A stretch of DNA of 64,000 nt from Flavobacteriales bacterium (GTDB lineage: Bacteria > Bacteroidota > Bacteroidia > Flavobacteriales_F > PHOS-HE28): contig CP129489.1 of assembly GCA_030584065.1 (NCBI GenBank), positions 1,016,640 to 1,080,639 of the forward strand, in the 5' to 3' direction. The notes below the pieces were generated by a model, which ran no database searches, was not told the DNA's origin, and was given only the letters and a program-made list of their open reading frames with translations. Below are positions 38,762 through 46,542 of the stretch, piece by piece (positions within the stretch are counted from its first letter, which is position 1; every line of letters starts with the position of its first letter). The position numbers were made by a program, and so were the translations under genes.

Positions 38762-39241
38762 ATGGCATCAGCAGCACGACTCATCGGCGATCGCGAGATC
38801 ATCATCACCCGCCATATTCGCGCACCGCAAGCCCTGGTGTGGAAGGCGTGCACGGAACCCGGGCACATCGATCTGTGGTGGGGGCCTGACGGCTTCACCA
38901 ACCGCACCCTGCGCATGGATTTCCGCGTGGGCGGTGTATGGGAGTACACCATGACCGGTCCGGACGAGAAAGTCTGGCCCAACCTGATCACTTACCGGGA
39001 GATCGAGCCGATCAGCCGCTTGGCCTATGACCACGGCGATCCCGAGAACCCCAGGCAGTTCGAGGCCGAATTGCGCTTCGAGGAGCAGAACGGAGGAACC
39101 TTGGTGACGCTTCGGACCCTCTTTGCGTCCAAGGAAGCACGGGACTACGTGGTGGAGCATGTCGGTGCGATAGAGGGCGGAAAACAGACCTTGGCTCACT
39201 TGGACAAGTACACGAGCACATTAATGGTGCAGATCCCATGA
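38762..39241 (+). CDS. SRPBCC/AHSA1-domain protein
   Basis: The 159-residue protein fits the AHSA1 pattern. It has ITRHIRAPQALVWKACTEPG, HIDLWWGPDGFTN, MDFRVGGVWEYTM and FEEQNGGTLVTLRTLF, and a C-terminal helix. The fold forms a deep hydrophobic cavity that binds ligands. Its stop overlaps the start of the Arr-fusion gene (ATGA). Confidence 0.88.
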   Translation: MASAARLIGDREIIITRHIRAPQALVWKACTEPGHIDLWWGPDGFTNRTLRMDFRVGGVWEYTMTGPDEKVWPNLITYREIEPISRLAYDHGDPENPRQFEAELRFEEQNGGTLVTLRTLFASKEARDYVVEHVGAIEGGKQTLAHLDKYTSTLMVQIP

Positions 39242-40119
39242 GCAAGCAAGCCCTCTTCAACTTCATCGTCGCCAAGGGGGACAGGTCCATCATGGTCGAG
39301 CGCTCCTTCGCTGCGCCCTTGGACCTGGTGTGGAGCGCATGGACCGATCCGGCCATCCTTTGCCGGTGGTGGGCGCCTGCGCCTTACCGGTGCATCATCA
39401 AGTCGCTCGACTTCCGCGAAGGAGGCAAGTGGCTCTACTGCATGGAAGGCCCGCAGGGCGACCGGCACTGGTGCTACTTCCAGTACGAGACCATCACGCC
39501 GAAAAGCCACTTCACCGGGCATGACGCCTTTTGCAGCGAAGAGGGTGTGGCCAACGCCATGAAGCCGGCCACGCACTGGAGGAACCACTTCAGTGCGCAT
39601 GAAGGCGGCACATTGGTGCGCATCCACATGAGCTTCGACTCATCGGAAGCCTTGGAGCAGATCATCCAAATGGGCTTTCGGGAAGGCTTCACGATGGGCT
39701 TGGAGCAGTTGGAGGAGATCTTCGCGAACACCACCTTCTACCACGGCACGAAGTCCGATCTGCGGGTGGGCGATCTGATAGAGCCCGGCTTCAATTCCAA
39801 CTACGGCCAGCAGAAGACCGCCAAGTACGTGTACCTGACCGCCACCCTGGATGCCGCCACATGGGGTGCAGAGCTGGCCCAGGGCGAAGGGCGTGGCCGG
39901 ATCTACATCGTGGAACCCACGGGCCATTTCGAGAACGACCCCAACCTCACGGACACTAAGTTCCCGGGGAATCCGACGCGCTCCTACCGCACCAAGGCCG
40001 CCTTGCGCGTGGTGGGCGAAGTAACGGAATGGCAAGGCCACCCCCCCGAACAACTCCAGGCCATGAAGGCCCACCTTGCACGTTTGAAGGAGCAGGGCAT
40101 TGAAGCCATTGAGGATTAG
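39238..40119 (+). CDS. arr: SRPBCC domain fused to rifampin ADP-ribosyltransferase (Arr)
   Basis: The 293-residue protein has two parts. Residues 17-163 form an AHSA1-type SRPBCC domain (ERSFAAPLDLVWSAWTDPAI, LDFREGGKWLYCMEG, FREGFTMGLEQLEEIFA). Residues 164-293 form a complete Arr enzyme: FYHGTKSDLRVGDLIEPGF with the NAD-site His169, KYVYLTATLDAATWGAELA with the conserved Tyr, and DPNLTDTKFPGNPTRSYRTK with the conserved Asp. The end is LRVVGEVTEWQGHPPEQL. Arr transfers ADP-ribose from NAD to a hydroxyl of rifamycins and inactivates them. No ATG lies near the junction, so the fusion is real in this assembly. Arr is normally a free protein of about 140 residues. Confidence 0.9.
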   Translation: MSKQALFNFIVAKGDRSIMVERSFAAPLDLVWSAWTDPAILCRWWAPAPYRCIIKSLDFREGGKWLYCMEGPQGDRHWCYFQYETITPKSHFTGHDAFCSEEGVANAMKPATHWRNHFSAHEGGTLVRIHMSFDSSEALEQIIQMGFREGFTMGLEQLEEIFANTTFYHGTKSDLRVGDLIEPGFNSNYGQQKTAKYVYLTATLDAATWGAELAQGEGRGRIYIVEPTGHFENDPNLTDTKFPGNPTRSYRTKAALRVVGEVTEWQGHPPEQLQAMKAHLARLKEQGIEAIED

Positions 40120-40141
40120 GAGGCCACAAACCGGACCGCAC

Positions 40142-40564
40142 ATGAGCACCACCACCCGCATCACGATCACCGCCCACGTCAATAAACCCGTGGCCGACGT
40201 CTGGAGGATCTGGACCGATCCCGCGCACATCACCCAATGGAACGCCGCAAGCGATGACTGGCACTGCCCCAAGGCCAGCAACGACCTGCGCATGGGCGGA
40301 TCGTTCAGCAGCACCATGGCGGCCAAGGATGGCAGCTTCAGCTTCGACTTCGCCGGGGTGTACGATGATGTGCAGCTCCATCGGCGCATCGCCGACACCA
40401 TGAGCGATGGCCGCACCTGCCAGATCCTGTTCGAGGGGAAGGACGGCGGCACCATGGTGACCGAATCGTTCGATGCGGAATCGCAGAACCCGGTGGAGAT
40501 GCAACGGGCCGGCTGGAAGGCCATCCTGGACCGCTTCAAAGCGTATGCGGAAGCGCAGGCGTGA
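40142..40564 (+). CDS. SRPBCC/AHSA1-domain protein
   Basis: The 140-residue protein carries ITAHVNKPVADVWRIWTDPA, HITQWNAASDDWHCPKA and LRMGGSFSSTM, and ends in a GWKAILDRFKAYAEA helix, a complete AHSA1-type domain. It lies 22 nt behind the Arr-fusion gene. AGGAGG at 40118-40123 is present but too far (18 nt) from the ATG to act as a normal ribosome-binding site. Confidence 0.88.
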   Translation: MSTTTRITITAHVNKPVADVWRIWTDPAHITQWNAASDDWHCPKASNDLRMGGSFSSTMAAKDGSFSFDFAGVYDDVQLHRRIADTMSDGRTCQILFEGKDGGTMVTESFDAESQNPVEMQRAGWKAILDRFKAYAEAQA

Positions 40565-40589
40565 CGCATCACCTTACATCACGAACCTC

Positions 40590-41066
40590 ATGAGCATCAC
40601 GGTCGAGATCGTTCCCCACGGGGATAGCGCGATCCGCATCACGCGCACCTTCCTGGCACCGCGCACCGTGGTCTTCGATGCGATGACCACGGCCGACATG
40701 ATGTTGAACTGGTTCCATGGCGCGACCGGCTGGACGCTTGTGCTGTGCGAGATCGACCTGCGGGTGGGCGGCACCTACCGATGGGTGTGGCGCAATGCCG
40801 ACGGACAGGAGATGGGCATGGGCGGCATGTACAAGGAGATAGTCCGGCCCGAGCGCCTCGTGACCACGGAGAAGTTCGACCAAGCGTGGTATCCCGGCGA
40901 GGCCGTGGGAACGATGGTGCTGACCGAAGAGGGCGGAAGGACCTTGATGACCTTGACCGTTGAATATGAGTCACCGACGGCACGCGATGGTGTACTTGCC
41001 GCGGAATTGGGTGACGGGATGGAGATCGGCTACCAGCGCCTCGATCGGTTCCTATTGCAACGCTGA
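40590..41066 (+). CDS. SRPBCC/AHSA1-domain protein
   Basis: The 158-residue AHSA1-type protein has ITRTFLAPRTVVFDAMTTAD, MMLNWFHGATGWTLVLCEID, LRVGGTYRWVWRNADGQEMG, EIVRPERLVTTEKFD and a final GYQRLDRFL helix. The start was placed at the ATG at 40590; the reading frame continues upstream through the previous gene in a meaningless frame. Confidence 0.88.
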   Translation: MSITVEIVPHGDSAIRITRTFLAPRTVVFDAMTTADMMLNWFHGATGWTLVLCEIDLRVGGTYRWVWRNADGQEMGMGGMYKEIVRPERLVTTEKFDQAWYPGEAVGTMVLTEEGGRTLMTLTVEYESPTARDGVLAAELGDGMEIGYQRLDRFLLQR

Positions 41067-41072
41067 TCCATC

Positions 41073-41462
41073 ATGAACGCCCGCTTCGACCCTGCCGTGA
41101 ACGCTTTGCTGGATGCGCACGATCACCCCTTGCGCAAGGAGATCGACATGCTGCGCAGCATCATCCTCGGCGTCGACAGGTCGATCGAGGAGGGTGTGAA
41201 ATGGAACACGGCCAGCTTCAGGACCCATGAGTGGTTCGCTACGCTGAACGGCCCGAAGCAGGTGAAGGAACCGATGCTGATCCTGCATGCGGGCGCCAAG
41301 GCCAAAGGCCTCGTCCTGAAGGACCGGATCCCCGATCCGGAAGGCCTGATCAAATGGCTTGGAACCGACCGCGCGCGGATCGCTTTCCGAAACGCAACGG
41401 ACATCACCTCGAACAAGAACGCCCTGCGCGCCATCATCAGCGCCTGGGTCAAGCTCATCTGA
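41073..41462 (+). CDS. DUF1801-domain protein
   Basis: The 129-residue protein matches DUF1801. The key stretches are LLDAHDHPLRKEIDMLRSII, VDRSIEEGVKWNTASFRTH and WFATLNG, with a C-terminal helix (ALRAIISAWVKLI). The family has a YdhG-like alpha/beta fold and no established biochemical activity. It lies 6 nt after the preceding SRPBCC gene and 2 nt before the GyrI-like gene. Confidence 0.85.
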   Translation: MNARFDPAVNALLDAHDHPLRKEIDMLRSIILGVDRSIEEGVKWNTASFRTHEWFATLNGPKQVKEPMLILHAGAKAKGLVLKDRIPDPEGLIKWLGTDRARIAFRNATDITSNKNALRAIISAWVKLI

Positions 41463-41464
41463 CC

Positions 41465-41926
41465 ATGATCACCACACCCGAGATCGTCACCACCACCGAG
41501 CAGCCTGCCGCCACCATTCACCTGGTGATTCCAAGCATGGAGATGCCCCAGCACATGGATCCCGCCATCCAGGAGGTCATCGTGCTCCTGGGCGAACAGG
41601 GCCAACAGCCCGCCGGGCCGATGTTCAGCTATCACCATCGCCGTCCCAGTGACACCTTCGACTTCGAGATCGGCTTTCCCGTGGTGAAGCCTGTTCAGGA
41701 GAAAGGCCGTGTGAAGAACAGCGCCCTGCCCGCAGGAAAGGTCGTGCGGGCTGTTTATCAGGGTCCATACGAGCGGCTCGGCGATGCCTGGCGAGCAATG
41801 CAGGACTGGGTGCGCGCGCAGAAGCTTCCGGAGAGTGGGCGGTTCTATGAGCGTTACCTGAACAACCCCGATGAGGTGAAGCATCCGAAGGACTACCTCA
41901 CGGAACTGAACTGGGTGATTGCCTGA
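41465..41926 (+). CDS. GyrI-like small-molecule-binding protein
   Basis: The 153-residue protein has a GyrI-like (SOUL/AraC effector-binding type) domain. It shows PAGPMFSYHHRR, FDFEIGFPVVKPVQ, VKNSALPAGKVVRAVYQGPY, then ERLGDAWRAMQDWVRAQ, and an ending YLTELNWVIA. This fold binds drug-like ligands, for example as the effector domain of BmrR or Rob. Here it stands without a DNA-binding domain, next to a rifampin-modifying enzyme, which suggests a ligand-binding or drug-sequestering role (inference). Confidence 0.85.
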   Translation: MITTPEIVTTTEQPAATIHLVIPSMEMPQHMDPAIQEVIVLLGEQGQQPAGPMFSYHHRRPSDTFDFEIGFPVVKPVQEKGRVKNSALPAGKVVRAVYQGPYERLGDAWRAMQDWVRAQKLPESGRFYERYLNNPDEVKHPKDYLTELNWVIA

Positions 41927-41931
41927 CGAGC

Positions 41932-42303
41932 ATGGCCATGGAACGTATCGAGGCCTACCTGATCCGGCTTCCCGCGGCCCAGCGCAAAGCCCTCCAAGCG
42001 CTGCGCAAGCAGATCCTCAGCGCTTTGCCCGGGATCGAGGAGCACTTCGGCTATGGCATGCCGGCATTCAGGTACCGCGGGCATCCGCTCCTGTACATCG
42101 GTGCGGCAAAGGAGCATTGCGCGCTCTATGGCAACGTTCCAGCCGCATTCAAGGAGGACCTCAAGGGATTCAAGACCAGCAAGGGAGCCGTTCGATTCAC
42201 GCCCGAGAAACCGCTGCCTGCCGGGCTTGTGAACGCCATCGTGCAATCGAAGGCCGCGGATATCGAGGCACGATGGCCTTCTCACGCCCCTGGGAAAGGA
42301 TGA
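41932..42303 (+). CDS. DUF1801/YdhG-like protein
   Basis: The 123-residue protein has IEAYLIRLPAAQRKALQALR, then KQILSALPGIEEHFGYGMPA, FRYRGHPLLYIGAAKEHCAL and KTSKGAVRFTPEKPLP, typical of the YdhG/DUF1801 family. It is the last gene of the ArsR/SRPBCC operon. A second ATG two codons on (41938) is an equally good start. No terminator was recognised after it. Confidence 0.85.
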   Translation: MAMERIEAYLIRLPAAQRKALQALRKQILSALPGIEEHFGYGMPAFRYRGHPLLYIGAAKEHCALYGNVPAAFKEDLKGFKTSKGAVRFTPEKPLPAGLVNAIVQSKAADIEARWPSHAPGKG

Positions 42304-42402
42304 CCACCAACCGTTCCAGTTACATCCGGCGCGACGCACAGGACAGTGCATCGCCCCCTGGTCGTTTTACGCTGCCCACGCACGCAGGCCAGAGCAGCCT
42401 GG

Positions 42403-43554
42403 CTAGGCCTTCAGGGGCTCCAGTTGCAGCACACGTTTGAGCACTTCAACAGCCCTGTCTACCTCTGCCACGGTGGTGTATCGGCTGAAGGAGAACCGGA
42501 TGTTCGCGCCCGGCCGCTCGGGATAGAGGGCGGCGAGCACATGGCTGCCCTTGTTGCTGCCGCTGCTACAGGCGCTCCCGCCGCTGCAGGCCACGCCCTC
42601 GATGTCGAGGTTATAGAGCAGCATCTCGCTGCGGCCGTCGTCAGGGAAGCGCACGTTGAGCACGGTATAGAGCGCATCCTCGCCCGGATCGCCATTGAAC
42701 CCCACGCCCGGTATCTCCGCCTGAAGGCGCTGCATCATGCGCGCCTTCAGGCCCTGCACATGCCGGTGATGGCCTTCGAGGTCCTCGTAGGCGAGTTCCA
42801 TCGCCTTCGCCAGTCCCACGATGCCCGCGATGTTCTCGGTGCCGGCGCGCATGTTGCGCTCCTGGGAGCCCCCGAGGATCATCGGCTTCAGGCCGGCGCG
42901 GCTGCGCATGTAGAGGAACCCCGTGCCTTTCGGGCCATGGAACTTGTGCGCGGCACAGGTGATGAAGTCCACAGGCGTGCACTCCAGATCGAAGCGGTAG
43001 TGGCCCATCGTCTGAACGGTATCGCTGTGGAAGAGCGCCCCGTAACGATGGCAAAGGCCGCCGATCGCATGCAGATCGATGCGCGTTCCGATCTCGTTGT
43101 TGGCGTGCATGAGCGAAACGAGCACCCCCTGCCCCTGGGTGTCCTTAAGCAGGTTCTCCAGGTGTCCGAGGTCCGGCTTGCCGTCCGCCTCGAGCTTCAC
43201 CCAGTGCACCTCGGCGGTACCGGCATCGCCGATGGCGTGGGCCGTGAGTTCCACCGCATGGTGCTCAATGGCACTGGTGATGATGTGCTTGACGCCCAGG
43301 TCGCGCACGGCTCCGTGCAATACCATGTTGTCCGCCTCGGTGCCGCCGCTGGTGAAGATGATCTCGCCCGGAGCGCAATGCAGGAGCCTGGCGATGGCCC
43401 TTCGTGACTGCTCCACCGCAGCGCGCGTGGCACGCCCGTAGGAGTGAATGGCCGAGGGATTGCCGAAGTGGTCGCGCAGGTAGGGCACCATGGCCTCGAA
43501 GACCTCAGGGGCCAATGGCGTGGTGGCGGCGTTGTCCAGGTAGATGCGTTCCAT
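42403..43554 (-). CDS. Cysteine desulfurase (IscS/NifS family)
   Basis: The 383-residue PLP enzyme shows YLDNAATTPLAPEVFEAM, TSGGTEADNMVLHG and SAIEHHAV. The PLP lysine lies in CAAHKFHGPKG and the persulfide cysteine in the mobile loop CSGGSACSSGS. It converts cysteine to alanine and delivers sulfur for Fe-S clusters or tRNA thiolation. No iscU/scaffold gene is adjacent. It lies 14 nt behind glmM on the same strand and is probably co-transcribed with it. Confidence 0.95.
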   Translation of the reverse strand: MERIYLDNAATTPLAPEVFEAMVPYLRDHFGNPSAIHSYGRATRAAVEQSRRAIARLLHCAPGEIIFTSGGTEADNMVLHGAVRDLGVKHIITSAIEHHAVELTAHAIGDAGTAEVHWVKLEADGKPDLGHLENLLKDTQGQGVLVSLMHANNEIGTRIDLHAIGGLCHRYGALFHSDTVQTMGHYRFDLECTPVDFITCAAHKFHGPKGTGFLYMRSRAGLKPMILGGSQERNMRAGTENIAGIVGLAKAMELAYEDLEGHHRHVQGLKARMMQRLQAEIPGVGFNGDPGEDALYTVLNVRFPDDGRSEMLLYNLDIEGVACSGGSACSSGSNKGSHVLAALYPERPGANIRFSFSRYTTVAEVDRAVEVLKRVLQLEPLKA

Positions 43555-43568
43555 GAGGGCCGGCGAAG

Positions 43569-44975
43569 TTACCGGGAAGGGGCCGTGGTTGCAGCGATCC
43601 CGCGTAGCTCGTTGATGATCCGGCCGGCCAGGGCATCGGCTTCGGCCATGGTGGCGGCCTCGGCGTAGATGCGGATGATCGGCTCGGTATTGCTGCGGCG
43701 CAGGTGCACCCAGGTGGTCCCGAACTCGATGCGGAGGCCATCCACGGTGGAATGCGGCTGTGCGGCATGGCGAACGGCCATGGCGTCCACGAGGCCCTGA
43801 ACATCCATGCCCGGCTCCAACTCGATCTTGTTCTTGCTGATGAAGTAGTCGGGGTAGGAACGGCGCAGCCCCAGGGCGCTCTTGCCGCTCCTGGCGAGCC
43901 CGGTGAGGAAGAGGGCGATGCCCACGAGCGCATCGCGGCCGTAGTGGAGCTCGCCGAGGATGACGCCGCCATTGCCCTCGCCGCCGATGGCTGCCCCCAC
44001 GGCGCGCATCGTTTCAACCACGTTCACCTCGCCCACGGCGCTGGCGTGCCGCTTCCGGCCATGGCGGGCGGCGATGTCGTCCAGCGCCCGCGTGCTGCTC
44101 AGGTTGCTCACCGTATCCCCCGTGCGGTGGGCCAGCACATGGTCGGCACATGCCACCAGGGTGTACTCCTCGCCGAAGAGGCTGCCATCCTCGCACACCA
44201 GCGCGAGCCGATCCACATCAGGGTCCACCGCGATGCCCAGGTGGGCCTTCTCACGGACAACGGCCCCGCACAGGTCGGCCAGGTGCTCCGGCAACGGCTC
44301 GGGGTTGTGCGGGAACCGGCCATCAGGCTCGCAATGGATGCGGATCACCTCCACGCCTAGCCGCTCAAGCAGCTCCGGAACCGCGATGCCGCCAACACTA
44401 TTCACAGCGTCGAGCACCACCCGGTAGCCCTTGCTCGCCACGGCGGCCGCGTCAACCAGGTCGAGAGCGAGGATCGCCTCGATGTGGCGGCGGGTCCATG
44501 TGCCATCATTCCGCACGGTTCCGAGTTCCTCCACCCCGGCTGCGCTCCAGTCATCCTCCTCCGCGATGCGCAGCAGCTCCGCACCTTCAGCGGCGCTGAT
44601 GAACTCGCCGCGCGCATTCAGCAGCTTCAGCGCGTTCCATTGGGAGGGGTTGTGGCTGGCGGTGAGGATGATGCCCCCGATGGCGCCTTCGCCCGGCACG
44701 GCCATCTCCACGGTGGGCGTCGTGACCAAACCCAGGTCCACCACATCGATGCCCATGCCCATCAGCGTTCCCCGCACCAGTTCGGCTGCCATGGGGCCGC
44801 TCATCCGGGCATCCCTTCCCAGGACCATCAAGGGCCTCGCCTGATGCGTCCGCCCCTTGCGCATGAGCGCCGCGAATGCCGCGGTGTACCGCGTGATGTC
44901 GAGGGGGGTGAGCCCAGTGCCGGGAGCGCCTCCGATGGTGCCGCGGATGCCGGAGATGGAGCGGATGAGGGTCAT
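43569..44975 (-). CDS. glmM: Phosphoglucosamine mutase (alpha-D-phosphohexomutase family)
   Basis: The 468-residue protein has the four domains of the family. SGIRGTIGG is at the N-terminus, and TASHNPSQWNALKLLN carries the phosphoserine. DPDVDRLALV is the metal loop, GEGNGGVIL the sugar loop, and RRSNTEPIIRIYAEA the phosphate loop. In Bacteroidota this type is GlmM, converting glucosamine-6-phosphate to glucosamine-1-phosphate for peptidoglycan. A phosphomannomutase role cannot be excluded. A perfect TAGTTTTG promoter element (45000-44993) lies 17 nt upstream. Confidence 0.88.
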   Translation of the reverse strand: MTLIRSISGIRGTIGGAPGTGLTPLDITRYTAAFAALMRKGRTHQARPLMVLGRDARMSGPMAAELVRGTLMGMGIDVVDLGLVTTPTVEMAVPGEGAIGGIILTASHNPSQWNALKLLNARGEFISAAEGAELLRIAEEDDWSAAGVEELGTVRNDGTWTRRHIEAILALDLVDAAAVASKGYRVVLDAVNSVGGIAVPELLERLGVEVIRIHCEPDGRFPHNPEPLPEHLADLCGAVVREKAHLGIAVDPDVDRLALVCEDGSLFGEEYTLVACADHVLAHRTGDTVSNLSSTRALDDIAARHGRKRHASAVGEVNVVETMRAVGAAIGGEGNGGVILGELHYGRDALVGIALFLTGLARSGKSALGLRRSYPDYFISKNKIELEPGMDVQGLVDAMAVRHAAQPHSTVDGLRIEFGTTWVHLRRSNTEPIIRIYAEAATMAEADALAGRIINELRGIAATTAPSR

Positions 44976-44992
44976 GGTTGGAGTGGTGGCTG

Positions 44993-45107
44993 CAAAACTA
45001 CCGGCTCGAATGGTGGCGCGGATGGCTGAGGGTCAGCCGCATGCACGCCTTCCTGTTCATAAGCGTCAGCGCAGCGGGGCGCCCCCGCAGGCGTTCCGCT
45101 ATTTTTG
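44993..45107. promoter_or_regulatory. Divergent promoters of glmM and the TPR operon
   Basis: On the minus strand TAGTTTTG (45000-44993) is a perfect TAnnTTTG for glmM. On the plus strand TATTTTTG (45100-45107) is a perfect TAnnTTTG for the TPR gene at 45133. The cores are about 100 bp apart, so they are independent divergent promoters. Confidence 0.55.
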
Positions 45108-45132
45108 TGCGGCAAGGCCGCATGGCCCAACC

Positions 45133-46542
45133 ATGAACGACGGAACGCCCCCCCTGCCGGACCGAGACCATCAGCGCGGTTGCGTGCAACGGTACGAGGA
45201 CATGATCGCCCGGAACGGGAAGGCCTACTTCGATGTGGAGGAGCTCGAGCTCATCATCGACCACTACCTCGAGGAGAACGAGCCGCGGCGTGCGAAAGAA
45301 GTGCTCGACTTCGCGAAGGCCCAGCATCCTGGATCGCTGGACCTGATGTTCAGCGAAGCAGTGGTGCTCATGAACCTGGGACGCCTGAACAAGGCGCTGG
45401 AGGTCCTCGATGCCATCGGGAAGCTGGAGCCCTTCAATGAAGAGGTGCACCTGCACAAGGCAGGGATCTACAGCCAGCTGCGGAACTACCGCCGGGCCGT
45501 GGAGCACTACAAACGAGCGCTCGACCTCGCGGATGAGGGCCGTGACGAGATCCTGGTGGACCTTGCCTTCGAGTACGAGAACCTCAACGCCCACGAGCAG
45601 GCCATCGCCCACCTGAAGGAGGCCTTGGAGATCAATCCGGAGAACGAGGCGGCGCTGTACGAGCTCGCCTATTGCTTCGAGCTCACGGATGCGCATCAGG
45701 CGTCGGTGGCCTACTTCCGCCAATTCACCAACGAGCACCCCTACAGCTTCGTGGCCTGGTTCAACCTGGGCAACGCGCTGGCGCGGCTCGACCGGCTGGC
45801 CGAGAGCAATGAAGCGCTGGACCTCTGCCTCGCGATCGATGAGCGATTCACCTCCGCCTTGTTCAGCAAGGCCCGCAACCTGCTGGTGATGGGCGAGTAC
45901 CAGCAGGCCATCGACTGCTACCAGGAGGCACTGGCCAACGAAGGGCCGCAGGCCGTCACCTTCAGCTACATCGGCGAGTGCTATGAGAAGATGGAGCGCT
46001 ATGAGCAGGCACTGATCCACTACGACCAGGCTCTGGCGCTCGACCCCAACTGGGTGGATGCCTGGATCGGGCGCGGCGTGGTGAAGGACATGCAAGGGCG
46101 CTTGGCCGAGTCCGTGAAGGACCTCGAGGTGGCTGTGAAGCTCGCACCGGATCATGGCGATGCCTGGTTCTACTTCGCCAATGCCCTCGGGCGCGCGGAG
46201 CGCTACGAGGAATCATTGGCGGCCTATGCCCGGCTCAATGCGCTGGAGCCCGAGAACCTCGATGGATGGCTGGACCACGCCGACCTGCTGCTGACCGTGA
46301 AAGGGCCTGAAGCAGCCCTGAAGAAGCTGCGGGAAGGTGCACAGGTCCATCAGCTCCATCCCCGCTACCGGTACCGCTTGGTGAGCTACCTGCTCCGGCT
46401 GGGCCAGGAGCAACAGGCGCTGCTTGAGCTGGAGGAGGCCCTTATGGCCGAATACGCCGGGCACCGCCAGCTGCTTGAGCATTATCCACAGGCGGCGGCC
46501 ATGCCGCAGGTGATACACCTGCTGGAACTCTACAAGCAATGA
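45133..46542 (+). CDS. Cytoplasmic TPR-repeat protein
   Basis: The 469-residue protein has no signal peptide. It starts with an acidic helical segment (FDVEELELIIDHYLEENEPR) and then about ten tetratricopeptide repeats, for example GRLNKALEVLDAIGKLEPFN, YRRAVEHYKRALDLADEG, AWFNLGNALARLDRLAE and QAVTFSYIGECYEKMERYEQ. It is a scaffold of unknown partners. The ATG at 45133 follows a perfect promoter element. Its stop overlaps the start of the phosphosulfolactate-synthase gene (ATGA), so the two are co-expressed. Confidence 0.85.
   Translation: MNDGTPPLPDRDHQRGCVQRYEDMIARNGKAYFDVEELELIIDHYLEENEPRRAKEVLDFAKAQHPGSLDLMFSEAVVLMNLGRLNKALEVLDAIGKLEPFNEEVHLHKAGIYSQLRNYRRAVEHYKRALDLADEGRDEILVDLAFEYENLNAHEQAIAHLKEALEINPENEAALYELAYCFELTDAHQASVAYFRQFTNEHPYSFVAWFNLGNALARLDRLAESNEALDLCLAIDERFTSALFSKARNLLVMGEYQQAIDCYQEALANEGPQAVTFSYIGECYEKMERYEQALIHYDQALALDPNWVDAWIGRGVVKDMQGRLAESVKDLEVAVKLAPDHGDAWFYFANALGRAERYEESLAAYARLNALEPENLDGWLDHADLLLTVKGPEAALKKLREGAQVHQLHPRYRYRLVSYLLRLGQEQQALLELEEALMAEYAGHRQLLEHYPQAAAMPQVIHLLELYKQ

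Noticed and set aside
40118-40123. AGGAGG as a ribosome-binding site for the SRPBCC gene at 40142
   Set aside because: The spacing of 18 nt is too long, and Bacteroidota genes generally do not depend on such sites. It also overlaps the stop codon of the Arr-fusion gene.
42304-42402. Possible extra gene at the end of the ArsR/SRPBCC operon
   Set aside because: Only 99 bp remain before the converging cysteine desulfurase gene and no short frame has a recognisable start or domain.
44998-46155. Antisense frame opposite the TPR gene (385 codons)
   Set aside because: TPR repeats are clear on the plus strand. The antisense sequence is Leu/Val/His-rich without domains.
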